This document shows, in pieces, positions 1 through 12,111 of a DNA stretch of 64,000 bases (the stretch's first letter is position 1; each line of letters starts with the position of its first letter). The translations under genes and the position numbers were made by a program. The notes under the pieces are model-generated. The model was not told where the DNA came from and ran no database searches. It was given only the letters and a program-made list of their open reading frames with translations. This stretch comes from Sporocytophaga sp. (GTDB lineage: Bacteria > Bacteroidota > Bacteroidia > Cytophagales > Cytophagaceae): positions 992,001 through 1,056,000 of the forward strand of contig JANQAB010000003.1 in NCBI GenBank assembly GCA_024707265.1. The letters run 5' to 3'.

Positions 1-978
1 TACCACTACCGGAATATTATCCGGAATCTGATCTACCTGCTGCTGAATTCTATTGACAGGTATGAGCCTTCCTCCAAGATTGCAGATCTCATATTCGTAT
101 TCTTCCCGCACATCAAGCAAAAAGACCTTTTCTTTCTTATCCAGCTTTGCTTTAAGCTCCTGCACAGTTAGTTCTTTATAACCAGGTTCAAATTCAAGCT
201 CTGGGATTTCGCAATTGAAATCATAATTACCAAGAGTTGTGATAGCAAAGTTTTCTTCGTTTCTCTGAAATGAAATTGCCGATGACTTTAAACTAAGCAG
301 ATCGAAGATTAACAATTTCCCGGAAAGCGGCTCACCTATTCCCGTGATGACTTTAATAACTTCATTGGCTTGTAAGGTGCCCAATACTCCCGGCAGTACC
401 CCAATTACTCCGGCTTCTGAGCAGGATGGCATTTCGCCAGGACCGGGAGGTTCAGGGAAAAGACAACGATAGGATGGTCCGCCTTGATAATTATATACCG
501 ATAGCTGTCCTTCAAATTTAAAGATGGAAGCAGATACAAGTGGTTTATTCAAAATTACAGAAACATCATTGGAAAGATATCTTGTAGAAAAATTATCCGT
601 TCCGTCTACTATGATATCGTAATTTGCAAGAATCGTCAATGCATTTTCAGAAGAAAGTCTATCCTCTATTGCAATGACATTTATGAAAGGATTTGATTTT
701 TTTAATTTTTCAGCAGCTGTTGCGGCTTTAGACTTTCCAACATCTTCCTGATTGTATAAAACCTGACGATGTAGATTACTTTCTTCGATGATATCACCGT
801 CAATAACACCTAACGTTCCCACACCTGCAGCAGCCAAATACATCAGAACAGGGCAACCGAGTCCGCCTGCGCCGATAACAGCCACCTTTGCAGCCTTCAG
901 CTTTTGCTGTCCTTCTATTCCCATCTCAGGCAGAATGATGTGCCTGTTATATCTTCTTAGTTCTTCGCTGCTGAACAT
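1..978 (-). CDS. ThiF/MoeB-type adenylyltransferase with C-terminal rhodanese domain (partial)
   Basis: E1-like enzyme that would adenylate the C-terminal Gly-Gly of the sulfur carrier ThiS (or MoaD) so it can receive sulfur. I read 326 codons; the 3' end is beyond the window. Residues 33-41 hold the nucleotide-binding GAGGLG, 125-129 DGTDN, and Cys186 in SCSEAG sits at the usual catalytic cysteine position. A rhodanese domain begins near residue 270 (LLDVREEYEY); its active Cys would lie off the window. The two CxxC zinc pairs typical of E. coli MoeB/ThiF are not visible: the first has only one Cys (SYRC) and the second region has none. It follows thiH after a 544 bp repeat-rich gap, so it may be transcribed separately. 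ThiS activation is inferred from context. Confidence 0.88.
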   Translation of the reverse strand, partial: MFSSEELRRYNRHIILPEMGIEGQQKLKAAKVAVIGAGGLGCPVLMYLAAAGVGTLGVIDGDIIEESNLHRQVLYNQEDVGKSKAATAAEKLKKSNPFINVIAIEDRLSSENALTILANYDIIVDGTDNFSTRYLSNDVSVILNKPLVSASIFKFEGQLSVYNYQGGPSYRCLFPEPPGPGEMPSCSEAGVIGVLPGVLGTLQANEVIKVITGIGEPLSGKLLIFDLLSLKSSAISFQRNEENFAITTLGNYDFNCEIPELEFEPGYKELTVQELKAKLDKKEKVFLLDVREEYEYEICNLGGRLIPVNRIQQQVDQIPDNIPVVV

Positions 979-1522
979 AATTTAACATTAATTATGGTTG
1001 TATCTGGTAATAATTAATTACAGATTGTGGTAATACTTTGCTTCAGAGTAATTATCAAATCTGGGTATCTCTCATGGTTAAGGAAAGCGATACAATCGCT
1101 TTCCTCGGAAATCCTCGCTTCAAGCGAGGACTATGGGAAACTTTAATAGCCTCAACTTTAAACATCGCAGAGGGCTCCACCCTATGCAGACATACTTTCC
1201 CCCCTTTCAGGGCTCTGATAGTCTCTTACTCTGCTGGTTCAAGCAATCCTCGCTAGGACCTATTATGAATCAAGCATCCGCTTGATCCAATATTTTACTA
1301 TTGATTATTTATGTTATTAAGCGGACGCTTGAATGTTTTGGGTACAAGCGAGGACGCTTGAACCAGCCGAGTCCAAACGAAGACGCTTGAACCAGCCGAA
1401 GTTTCAACTCTACCTATAACTTAAAAGACCTCATCCTAAATCCTTCTCCTGAAGGAGAAGGACTTGAACTTAGCCGAAACTTTAAAGTTTATACTTTAAG
1501 CTTTGTGCCTTACGCTTTCAGC
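979..1522. repeat. Gene-free stretch with short palindromic (REP-like) repeats
   Basis: No credible gene. The stretch is a series of small hairpins: AGCGAT/ATCGCT near 1084, CCTCGCTT/AAGCGAGG near 1112, ATCAAGC/GCTTGAT near 1269, AAGCG/CGCTT units at 1318-1332, 1343-1362 and 1377-1390, and CCTTCTCC/GGAGAAGG at 1442-1461. The unit at 1316-1367 recurs at 34422-34475. They separate thiH from the ThiF-like gene. The last hairpin could act as a weak terminator, but I see no T-tract. Confidence 0.6.
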
Positions 1523-2629
1523 TTAAAGTCCCTGGTCCCAATCTTTCCAGACCACTTCATACCCCTGATCTCTAATCATAGAAGCTACTTCCTGAGGTGT
1601 TCTTTCATCGGAAATTTCGAATTGTTCCAAAGCATCTGTATTAGAAGCATATCCTCCAGGATCTGTTTTAGAGCCTGCGCTCACAGTAGTAATACCAAGC
1701 TTGACAATGTTATTTCTGAATTTCTCGCTTTCTCTGGTTGATATAGTCAACTCCAACTCTTCATTAAAAATTCTATAAGCACAGATCAGCTGCACGAGCT
1801 CTCTGTCTGACATGTCTACCTTAGGCTCTTTTCCTGCGTAAGGACGAAGGCGAGGGAATGAAACGCTGTATTTTGTTTTCCAGTAAGTCTTTTCAAGATA
1901 ATCAAGATGAAGGGCATTGAAGAAAGAGTCTGTTCTCCAGTCTTCAAGTCCTATCAATACACCAAGACCTATTTTATGTACACCTGATCTACCTAAACGA
2001 TCAGGAGTATCAAGCCTGTATTCGAAGTTGGATTTCTTTCCTTTAGGATGATGAAATTTATAATTTTCCTCGTGATAAGTTTCCTGATAAACCAAAACCC
2101 CATGAATACCAAGAGGCAGAAACTTCTCATATTCGTCCTGATCCAATGGCTGCACCTCCATGGAGATATTGGCAAAATGAGGCCTGATTTGTTTAATGGC
2201 TTTTTCAAAATAATCAACACCTACCGTTTTGTTGGCTTCCCCTGTTACAAGCAGAATATGGTCGTAGCCGTAGGATTTGATTACTTCTATTTCTTTCTCA
2301 ATCTGTTTTTCCGTAAGGGTTGTCCTCCTCATTGGATTATCAAGACTGAAACCACAATAAGTGCAAATGTTCTGACATTCATTAGAAAGATACATCGGAA
2401 CGAACATCTGAATCGTATTTCCGAATCTTTTCAGCGTCAGCTCTCTGCTGAGCTTTGCCATTTCTTCAAGGAAAGGGACAGCAGAGGGAGATATCAATGC
2501 TTTGAAATCTTCAAGATCACGTTTCTTTTTATTCAAAGCAATACGAACATCTGCTTCTGTTTTAGAATAGATGCTTTCCTTTACCTCTTCCCATGAATAT
2601 CTTTCAAAAACGTTGATGAAGCTGCTCAT
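1523..2629 (-). CDS. thiH: 2-iminoacetate synthase ThiH
   Basis: Radical-SAM lyase that cleaves tyrosine to dehydroglycine (2-iminoacetate), the glycine-derived part of the thiamine thiazole; p-cresol is the by-product. The [4Fe-4S] cluster motif CxxxCxxC is Cys85, Cys89, Cys92 (ECQNICTYCGF). At 368 aa it has the family's usual length. It lies 2 bp downstream of thiG and is the last gene of the tightly packed run. Its presence means this organism uses the ThiH route rather than the oxygen-dependent glycine oxidase ThiO. Confidence 0.96.
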   Translation of the reverse strand: MSSFINVFERYSWEEVKESIYSKTEADVRIALNKKKRDLEDFKALISPSAVPFLEEMAKLSRELTLKRFGNTIQMFVPMYLSNECQNICTYCGFSLDNPMRRTTLTEKQIEKEIEVIKSYGYDHILLVTGEANKTVGVDYFEKAIKQIRPHFANISMEVQPLDQDEYEKFLPLGIHGVLVYQETYHEENYKFHHPKGKKSNFEYRLDTPDRLGRSGVHKIGLGVLIGLEDWRTDSFFNALHLDYLEKTYWKTKYSVSFPRLRPYAGKEPKVDMSDRELVQLICAYRIFNEELELTISTRESEKFRNNIVKLGITTVSAGSKTDPGGYASNTDALEQFEISDERTPQEVASMIRDQGYEVVWKDWDQGL

Positions 2630-2631
2630 GA

Positions 2632-3405
2632 TTATAGTTCGTCAAGAAATGCTGTAAGAGGGCTGCTAGCCACTGCTTCCTTCATTGATTTGCCCATCTT
2701 GGCTTCGAAAGCCATTCTACCTGCTTCCACTGCCATTTTAAAAGCAACTGATATTTTCACAGGATCAGCTGAAACAGCCATGGCCGTATTGATAAGAACA
2801 GCATCTGCTCCCATTTCAAGGGCTTCTGCAGCATGGCTCGGAGCGCCGATACCTGCATCGATTACAACAGGAATTTTACTTTGCTCAATGATAATTTCAA
2901 GCATCGCTTTGGTCTGCAGGCCGCTATTAGAACCTATGGGAGAACCTAAAGGCATTACCGCAGCAGTCCCGACTTCTTCAAGTCTTTTGCAAAGAACCGG
3001 GTCGGCATTGATATAAGGCAACACGATAAACCCTTGTTTTACCAGTTCTTCCGCAGCCTTTAATGTTTCAATAGGATCCGGAAGAAGGTATTTAGGGTCA
3101 GGATGTATTTCAAGTTTAAGCCAGTTTGTTTCCAGAGCTTCTCTTGCTAGCTGAGCAGCAAAGATGGCTTCTTTAGCATTTCTGACTCCGGAAGTATTGG
3201 GTAATAAATTGAACTGACTATGATTCAGATAAGGAAGAATTTCATCTTCCTGTTTTTTCAAATCGACACGCTTTAAAGCAACAGTAACAAGTTCGGAGCC
3301 GGAGGCCAGCAGGGCATCCTGCATCAGCTTACCTGAAGAGAACTTACCTGTACCTGTAAAAAGCCTTGAGTTGAATATTTTGCCTGCAATTACCAGTGGT
3401 TTCAT
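2632..3405 (-). CDS. thiG: Thiazole synthase ThiG
   Basis: Condenses 1-deoxy-D-xylulose 5-phosphate, 2-iminoacetate and ThiS-thiocarboxylate into the thiazole phosphate of thiamine. A single-domain TIM barrel of 257 aa. Visible family motifs are the N-terminal [23 protein letters not shown], the central [30 protein letters not shown] and NTAMAVS. It sits between thiE and thiH with gaps of 2-4 bp, consistent with translational coupling and with ThiG-ThiH acting as a complex. Confidence 0.96.
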   Translation of the reverse strand: MKPLVIAGKIFNSRLFTGTGKFSSGKLMQDALLASGSELVTVALKRVDLKKQEDEILPYLNHSQFNLLPNTSGVRNAKEAIFAAQLAREALETNWLKLEIHPDPKYLLPDPIETLKAAEELVKQGFIVLPYINADPVLCKRLEEVGTAAVMPLGSPIGSNSGLQTKAMLEIIIEQSKIPVVIDAGIGAPSHAAEALEMGADAVLINTAMAVSADPVKISVAFKMAVEAGRMAFEAKMGKSMKEAVASSPLTAFLDEL

Positions 3406-3409
3406 ATAA

Positions 3410-4054
3410 TTAGTTATTGAAGCGACACTTTTCTAAACGCTGAATAAAATTCTTCATTGCTGCAGCTTTGTTCTCAGCAGCATTGACAATTGAAGCGATA
3501 GCTACTCCATAAATGCCCGTTTGGAAAATTCCATCAAGATCATCTTCCTTTATTCCTCCGATAGCAATGATCGGAATATCTATCCCTGAGCTTTTGCATG
3601 AGCTAAGGATCTGCTCGTACCCTTCAGCACCAAGTACTGGACTCAGTTTTTCCTTTGTACTGGTAAAACGAAAAGGACCAAGTCCGATATAATCTGCAAA
3701 CCGAAATTTGGATTCGAGATGAAAGAAAGTATTAGCAGTACCACCGATAATAAACTTTTCCCCCAGCTTTTCCCTTGCCTCTTCAGGATGCATATCATCA
3801 TTTCCCAAATGAACACCATCAGCACCAATCTCTTTCGCAATCCTCACATTATCATTGATGATGAGTTTTGCATTGTATTTCTGACAAACAGCAAGCGTCT
3901 CCTCCGCAATCTTTCTCCACTCCGCTGTGCCTTTGCCCTTTACTCTTAACTGTACCCAGTCTGCACCGCCCTTGCATGCCTCTTCAGCAAGCTGAGCATG
4001 AGTATAGCCTGGAATATTATCTTGTGTTATATAATGTAATCTTGAAATCCGCAT
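3410..4054 (-). CDS. thiE: Thiamine-phosphate synthase ThiE
   Basis: Joins HMP-pyrophosphate and thiazole phosphate to give thiamine monophosphate. The 214 aa protein keeps the catalytic set: WVQLRVK (substrate binding), [19 protein letters not shown], the pyrophosphate-binding [10 protein letters not shown] and the IAIGGI strand. This makes it the likely true synthase of the two ThiE-fold genes in the operon (the other is at 4819-5457). It is 4 bp upstream of thiG and 6 bp downstream of thiD. Confidence 0.93.
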   Translation of the reverse strand: MRISRLHYITQDNIPGYTHAQLAEEACKGGADWVQLRVKGKGTAEWRKIAEETLAVCQKYNAKLIINDNVRIAKEIGADGVHLGNDDMHPEEAREKLGEKFIIGGTANTFFHLESKFRFADYIGLGPFRFTSTKEKLSPVLGAEGYEQILSSCKSSGIDIPIIAIGGIKEDDLDGIFQTGIYGVAIASIVNAAENKAAAMKNFIQRLEKCRFNN

Positions 4055-4060
4055 ATTGAT

Positions 4061-4816
4061 TTAACCTTTGTGATTTCCAAGCAAAGTCTGATTACTTGCA
4101 AGGAACTTTGTAATGTAGTCTTTAGCTCTGATACAGGCCTTTTTTAAAGGATAACCTTTGGACAGATTTGCTGTAATGGCAGATGAAAGCACACAACCAG
4201 AGCCATGTTTAGGATATTCAACTATCGTTTTAGGTTTAAAAGGATAAACTTTTCCATCCGTTGAAAACAAATAATCCCTTGCTTCATCTTTACTATTATG
4301 CCCCCCTTTAAGATAAACATTGCAAAAGCTGCTAAGGTATTTGCCCGCTTCCATTGGATCTTTTCCAGGAACAAGAAATTGTATTTCCTGCCAGTTAGGT
4401 GTGATCATGTGCAGGGCAGAACACACTTTACTTATCTTCTCCTGGTTCTGATCTTCATGGAATGTAAAGCCAGCACTGGCTTTTATCACAGGGTCCCAGA
4501 TAATTTTCACCTTAGGATTATAGCCTTTCAGCACCTCAGTCAACTTCAGAAGAACATCATAACTTTCTACCAATCCGATCTTGACAAACTCCACTTTATG
4601 CTCTTTCAACAAGGCATCTATTTGTTGAAGTATGGCTTCAACAGGAATCCATTGATTGGAAAGAAATTCTTTTTCATTCTGAACCGTCAAGGATGATACC
4701 ACCCCAAAACCATAAACTTTATGCGATTCAAAAGTTTTGATATCCGCAAGAACTCCTGCTCCTGCACTTGGGTCAAATCCTGCAATGGAAAGAACTTTTG
4801 TTCTTATTCTGTTCAT
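4061..4816 (-). CDS. thiD: Hydroxymethylpyrimidine/phosphomethylpyrimidine kinase ThiD
   Basis: Phosphorylates HMP and HMP-phosphate to HMP-pyrophosphate, the co-substrate of ThiE. Ribokinase-fold protein of 251 aa. The N-terminal IAGFDPSAGAGVLADIKTF is the substrate-binding motif and KHGSGCVLSSAI is the C-terminal anion hole with its catalytic Cys. WDPVIKASAG lines the nucleotide site. It lies 2 bp downstream of the TenI-like gene. Confidence 0.94.
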   Translation of the reverse strand: MNRIRTKVLSIAGFDPSAGAGVLADIKTFESHKVYGFGVVSSLTVQNEKEFLSNQWIPVEAILQQIDALLKEHKVEFVKIGLVESYDVLLKLTEVLKGYNPKVKIIWDPVIKASAGFTFHEDQNQEKISKVCSALHMITPNWQEIQFLVPGKDPMEAGKYLSSFCNVYLKGGHNSKDEARDYLFSTDGKVYPFKPKTIVEYPKHGSGCVLSSAITANLSKGYPLKKACIRAKDYITKFLASNQTLLGNHKG

Positions 4817-4818
4817 TC

Positions 4819-5457
4819 TTACTGAGCCACTTGGGCTATCGTTTCTCTAAGCAATATATATCTTTGAACTGCTTTTTTAACATCTGCATCTTCAGCAAAC
4901 TGCTTCCAGATAATCCCCAATACAACTACTCCGCTTAATCCTGTATTCCTCAAATGCGGAATGGTATGCTGATCAATACCACCTAATCCGAATGTAGTTG
5001 TATTATGATCTGATAGAAATTTGCTTAACTCATAGAGATCTATTCCTGCCTTGTACCCTGTTTTTGAGATGCTGTCAAACAGCGGACTGATAAACTGATA
5101 ATCCGTTATTTCTTTAGCTGCTTTCAGATCTTCAACAGAATGACAGGAACAACTGATCAAACGATTGTCTTGCCGGAGTTTATGTATCAGTTTTAAATCC
5201 TTTTTGTCTTCTTTGAAAGCATCGTAGCTGAAATGGCAACCTCGTAAAGGAAATCTTTCAACAACTTCATACATCCGATGAACAGAGATTCTATTGTAGT
5301 ATGCAGGATTTATCCCGTCTACATAAGCTTCTACTTCATGAAGAGCACTATAGGGTTTTCTGATATGCAAAACTTCCAGACCTTCTTCAAAGAGCGCATG
5401 AAGTAAATCATGCTCCCTTTTTAAAGGTTGTTCATTCGTTATGACAATGAGTTGCAT
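4819..5457 (-). CDS. TenI-like / second ThiE-fold protein
   Basis: A 212 aa TIM-barrel protein of the ThiE/TenI superfamily. Compared with thiE at 3410-4054 it lacks the canonical ThiE signatures: QLRxK is LHIRKP, the DGVHLGxxD region is GCHFSYDAF, and the pyrophosphate loop TSTK is replaced by DSISKTGY. It keeps a His in SCSCHSVEDLKAA at the place of the B. subtilis TenI catalytic His (in SVHSLEEA) and ends with FGLGGID. In Bacillus, TenI is a thiazole tautomerase, and that role fits an operon that already has a good ThiE. The assignment to TenI is an inference; such proteins are often labelled thiamine-phosphate synthase. Confidence 0.8.
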   Translation of the reverse strand: MQLIVITNEQPLKREHDLLHALFEEGLEVLHIRKPYSALHEVEAYVDGINPAYYNRISVHRMYEVVERFPLRGCHFSYDAFKEDKKDLKLIHKLRQDNRLISCSCHSVEDLKAAKEITDYQFISPLFDSISKTGYKAGIDLYELSKFLSDHNTTTFGLGGIDQHTIPHLRNTGLSGVVVLGIIWKQFAEDADVKKAVQRYILLRETIAQVAQ

Positions 5458-5471
5458 GCATTCAGGGAAAT

Positions 5472-7557
<2,086 letters not shown>

Positions 7558-7623
7558 TTATTTGGAATTTAGTTGTATTGCAACGATTTCAGGAGTTTGG
7601 AGATAAAGAGGAGAGGTCTTTAA

Positions 7624-7698
7624 CTTTTCCCTTCGTCAGTGTTAACTGAATCAGGTTCCAAGGGTATAATCTCAGCCTTTTCCGGCACCCCTAAAGTC
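7624..7698 (-). promoter_or_regulatory. TPP (THI-box) riboswitch
   Basis: On the minus strand the conserved aptamer parts occur in order: GGGGTGCC (7684-7692), GGCTGAGA, the ATACCCTT turn, GAACCTGAT and CAGTTAACACTGACG followed by AAGGGA. This is the THI-box consensus. It sits in the leader of thiS-thiC and should shut down the operon when thiamine pyrophosphate is abundant. Confidence 0.96.
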
Positions 7699-7707
7699 GC
7701 TTGAAAG

Positions 7708-7739
7708 TAAAAATAAGTTAATTTTAATTCCTATCCAAA
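7708..7739 (-). promoter_or_regulatory. Candidate Bacteroidota-type promoter of the thi operon
   Basis: Reading the minus strand, TTTG (7736-7739) is followed after 20 bases by TATTTTTA (7708-7715). This fits the Bacteroidota -33 TTTG / -7 TAnnTTTG pattern, missing only the last base. The predicted start site would fall a few bases upstream of the TPP riboswitch, where a promoter is expected. Confidence 0.5.
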
Positions 7740-7902
7740 TTAAACCAGGATTAAGCATTAAAAACATTGTAACTGTTAATCAATCCACTATAGGTAGTAA
7801 TCAATAATGGATTTACATGATGGACAGGATTTTCCAATGGCTAATGCTTATTTTAATTAAACTTATTCTAATCCATAAGCCTGAATAGCGTAATTTGTTC
7901 AA

Positions 7903-8778
7903 TTAGATTTTTTCTCCTGCCACTATCCGGTCTTTTCCATTCAGATCTTTAATGATTCGAATATTCTGAAAATCAAAAGTTCTCAGCACTTCGGCCGTTT
8001 CCTTTCCCAGTTGTTCATTGATTTCGAAATAAATTTTCCCGCCCGGTTTCAGGAGTTTTTTTCCAAGCCCTGCCAGGGCTTTATAAAAAATCAGCGGATT
8101 ATCATCTTCAACAAATAGGGCAAGGTGCGGCTCATAATCAAGCACATTGGAATGCATGAGTGCCTTTTCGCTTTCTTTTACATAAGGCGGATTGCTGACC
8201 AGAACATCTAGATTCTCAGGAAGCTTTTCTAAATCAGGCTTAAGAAGATCGTCTTGTATAAAAGTAACGTGGGTATTATTCAGGTCGGAATTTGCTTTTG
8301 CTGTCTGCAATACTTCTGTACTGATATCAACGGCAAATGTCTGTGCTGTATTCAACCCTGCGCTGAGACTTATGGCTATACATCCGCTACCGGTGCAGGC
8401 ATCCAACAGACGAAGATCTTGTTTCTTCTTATGTTCGTTGATGATGAGATGAACAAGTTCTTCTGTCTCAAACCTCGGAATCAGTACATGTTTATTGACT
8501 TTGAATTTCCTGTCATAGAACCAAGTCTCCCCTGTGATGTACTGGACGGGCTCGGCAGTGTTTATTCTTTTGATTAATGATGATAGTTCTTCTTCGTTGA
8601 CTTCTGTTGTCTTTTGATTAAGCAGAACATCTGTTTTATTGATAGTCCAGAAGTGTTCCATAAGAATGTAAGCTATGCTTTCTGCTTCGTTTTTATCATA
8701 GACGGTGATTGCTGTAGATATTTTTTTATGGAGGTCGGATGGGAGTAGTTGCACAGGTGATTTTATTTGAGGAGGCAA
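7903..8778 (-). CDS. prmC: Peptide chain release factor N5-glutamine methyltransferase PrmC
   Basis: Methylates the Gln of the GGQ motif in release factors RF1 and RF2 using S-adenosylmethionine. The 291 aa protein has an N-terminal helical domain (1-85), PRFETEELV at 101-109, SAM motif I DACTGSGCIAISL at 126-138, and the catalytic NPPY at 196-199. Length and motif order match the HemK/PrmC family. It is monocistronic on the minus strand, between the thi operon and the AT-rich restriction-modification locus. Confidence 0.95.
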   Translation of the reverse strand: MPPQIKSPVQLLPSDLHKKISTAITVYDKNEAESIAYILMEHFWTINKTDVLLNQKTTEVNEEELSSLIKRINTAEPVQYITGETWFYDRKFKVNKHVLIPRFETEELVHLIINEHKKKQDLRLLDACTGSGCIAISLSAGLNTAQTFAVDISTEVLQTAKANSDLNNTHVTFIQDDLLKPDLEKLPENLDVLVSNPPYVKESEKALMHSNVLDYEPHLALFVEDDNPLIFYKALAGLGKKLLKPGGKIYFEINEQLGKETAEVLRTFDFQNIRIIKDLNGKDRIVAGEKI

Positions 8779-8782
8779 GTTA

Positions 8783-8830
8783 AGGGAAAAAATTGATTAT
8801 GTAAATTACTATATAGAGACGCCATGCATG
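8783..8830. repeat. Truncated relic of the MITE-like palindromic element
   Basis: TAGAGACGCCATGC at 8814-8827 is the left terminal sequence of the element found intact at 14666, 17043 and 19612. The preceding bases (GGAAAAAATTGATTATGTA) also resemble the flank of the 14666 copy (GGAAAATTGATTATGTA). The element stops after about 17 bases, so only one end remains here. Confidence 0.55.
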
Positions 8831-9008
8831 TACACCTATGAGAATTGTTTAAAAAATAGTCCTAATAACTAGAGTACTGGTTAAATTAATCAATGAATAT
8901 TCAAGCACCTGAAATCGAACATAATAATTAAATTATAATATTGTAAGTTTAGTCTATTTTTTTAGGCTCAAAATTTATAACTTCGCTCAACTTTTTTAAA
9001 AGTAAACT

Positions 9009-12000
9009 ATGCCTACAATATCATCCAACTTAGTACTGCAAAAAATCATAACCAAAGCAGGTTGGGAGAATAGTTTAATTACAAAAAATAATTATACAAA
9101 AAACGATAGCTCCAAGTTTTCATTTCAAAGATACATTTCACACAATGCGTTTAATGATAGTAATATAGCGCTTGATGCTATATATTTCACTGGTACAACT
9201 CCAGTAATTTACATCAAGGAACTTAGTAACTATAAACCAACTGAAGTATTAGAGCTCCAAAGAAAATTTTGGAATGAGGGTAGAACTCCTCTTTGTTTAA
9301 TCATAACTCCTGATGTTATTAAAATTATTGACAATTATGCAGTACCTATTGAAAGTGCAAATAATATTGAGAGTATTGAATTGGAAAGTTTCAAGACCAC
9401 TGAGGACGAACTCAATAGGCTAGCTGAACTTCTACGACAATCTAAATTAGATAGTGAAAGTGTTTTAGGAGTTGATTTAAAAGTAAAAGTTCAACAAAGG
9501 GTAGATAAAAAATTAATAAGTCAGTTAAGATTAGCGAGAAAAAAAACTTCATAATGAATTTGACGTAGAATTTAATGTTATACACGATTTACTTGGTAGA
9601 AGTTTGTTTACATTGTATTTGGAAGACAGAAATATTTTAACTCCCAAAGACTATCCTTCGAATCGAACTAACGCAAAAAACTTTTTTGACTTATTAAAAA
9701 ACACAAACGACACTTACAACCTTTTCGATTTTTTAAAGGAAAAATTTAATGGAGATTTGTTTCCAGTATCTAATGAAGAACGAATAATTGTTTCTCAAAA
9801 TAACGACATTCTGAATATAATTTATCAATGCTATTCTTGCTCATTAGATTTTGCTCAAAACCAACTTTCAATTGGTTTTAAAATGTTTGACTTCAATTAC
9901 ATTCCCATAGAATTGATCAGTGCAATTTATGAGGAGTTTATGAGTGAGGAAGATGAAACAAAAAATATAATTAAAAAATCCGGTGCATTTTATACGCCTC
10001 AAATGTTGGTTGAATTTATTTACAATGAGGTTTTACCAATGCCGAGCAAAAATGATTGTAATTACAATATCAAAATTTTAGACCCTGCTTGCGGGAGCGG
10101 AATTTTTCTTGTTGAAGGCTTTAAGCGCATTATTGAACGTTGGAAGTTTTCAAACAATGAAACTGAATTAGATGAAAAAACTCTTAAACAACTTTTGGCA
10201 GAAAATATTTTTGGAATTGAAACGCATACAGAAGCTATAAAGGTTACTGCTTTTAGTTTATATCTAACCTTTTTGCATTATATGAACCCAAAGAAAATTT
10301 TACATAAAGTGAAATTTTCTCCTCTTATTATTTGGACATCTAAAAAAGAAGTCAAAGAAAGAGAAGACAAAACATTTGGGAATAATTTACTACAAGCTAG
10401 CACTTTTTGTCAATACGATGAAAATTTTGATCATACTAATAAAGAAGTAAAGTCTTTCTTTAAAAATGATTTTGATTTAGTTGTAGGAAATCCGCCTTGG
10501 CGTAGAGGAAATCTAGAAACAGAAATTAAAGAATTCTCTATTAGAACAAAATGGAATGTTGGAGGAGATATAGTTAACGCTTTCTTAGCCTACATGCCAT
10601 TAATTGCCCCTAAAGCAAAAATTGCACTTATAACCTCAGTCAAAGTTCTGTTTAAAACCAATCAAAATGAAAATAATTTTCGCTTACGTTTTTTTACAGA
10701 AAACAGAGTAAATGTAATTGCAAACTTTTCCATTGTAAGTGACATTTTATTTGACAAGGCAAAACAAGGTGCCGCACTATTGATTTACCAAAAAAGGACA
10801 AATTTAGACATACCAACTAATGAAAGTATAATCTATTGCATTCCCAAAACAAAGCTATCAATTCAAAACAGAAAGACAATTGCTATTGACGCTTCTGAAA
10901 TAAAATACATTCCTTTATATGAAGTAATAAAAACCAACTCCAACATATTTAAGATTGCAATGTTTGGAGGCTTTAGGGACTTAAAATTTATTTCAAAACT
11001 CAAAAGCATTCCTTCAATTGATGAATTAGTAGAAACTGAGTTTAAAGGAGGCGGGCTTCATATAAAAGAGCAAAATAAACCATTTGGGAATAGTCCCCTT
11101 CAAGATAATTTATTTATTCCGGAAGATAAAATTGAGCAATACAGTATTTCCCAAAAAGGATTAAATGTATTAGGCAATAGACATTTGCTTTACCGGAAAA
11201 ATAACAAGAAAATTTTCACATCTCCTGTAATACTTTTAAATGAAGGTACAAAAAACGCAAACTATTGTGCATCTTTAGTTGAGTTTGACTGTGTCTTTTT
11301 AAAATCAGTTTATGGCTTTACTATTAAGTCAAAGAGTTTAAAATATCACAAAGCACTTACTACTGCATTAAATTCTTCGCTAGCTAGTTATTACTTCTTT
11401 TTAATTAGTTCTTCTTGGGGAATAGAGAGAAATAGAGTTCTAAACACAGAAGCCATATCATTTCCAGCATTAACAGAAAAATTCTCAACAGAAACAATCA
11501 ATTTATTAGCAATCTGTTTTGATAAAATCAAAAAAATCATTTCAAGTGAAAGCCTAGAAATGAATTACTCTGAAAAATTTGACAAAATACAATCGGAAAT
11601 TGATGAAATAATTTATTCTGAATTAAAAATAACCAAAGAAGAAAAGGCTCTTGTTGACAATGCACTTAATTATTCTATTGTACTACATAATAATTATAAA
11701 AAGAGTAAAGCAGAGCAGCCCATTTCATCAAAAAAGGAACTTCAGGAATATGCTCAATTTTACATTTCTGTATTAAATAAATATTTTAAAAATACCAATT
11801 TTAATATTTGGATTGAAATATACAACAATGCATACCAAGAGGATGATTTGGTATGCATCAAGGTTAATTTCACCAATAAAAACCAAGGTATTATTTTTTC
11901 AGATGAAGACATCTCTGATATATTAAAAAGTATAAATAGTGAAATATATGCAGACAATACTGAAAGTATTTACTACAGAAAAGTAATTAAGTATGAAATA

Positions 12001-12111
12001 AAAAATGCTTTCTACTTAATTAAGCCCAATCAAAAAAGATTTTGGACAAAGGCCTTAGCATTAAATGATGCTGATAGCTTATTAATTGAACTTTTAAACC
12101 AAAAGAATTGA
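9009..12111 (+). CDS. Type II/IIG-like N6-adenine DNA methyltransferase (split by a one-base insertion in an A8 run)
   Basis: A 181 aa reading frame (9009-9554) and an 835 aa frame (9604-12111) join into one 1,033 aa protein if one A is removed from the A8 run at 9539-9546. The join reads through RKKLHNEFDVEFNV into the methylase without a gap. In the second part, GAFYTPQMLVEF (127-138), the SAM motif DPACGSGIFL (160-169) and the catalytic NPPW (296-299) mark a gamma-class N6-adenine methyltransferase. About 500 residues follow, probably for target recognition. The N-terminal part has a D...IYIKE stretch recalling the nuclease-like N-terminus of type IIG enzymes, but no clear ExK. The locus is visibly poorer in G+C than its neighbours, suggesting transfer. 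It overlaps the next gene by 4 bp. Confidence 0.85.

Noticed and set aside
1038-1256. 72 aa open frame
   Set aside because: It lies inside the palindromic repeat field and its protein shows no coding character.
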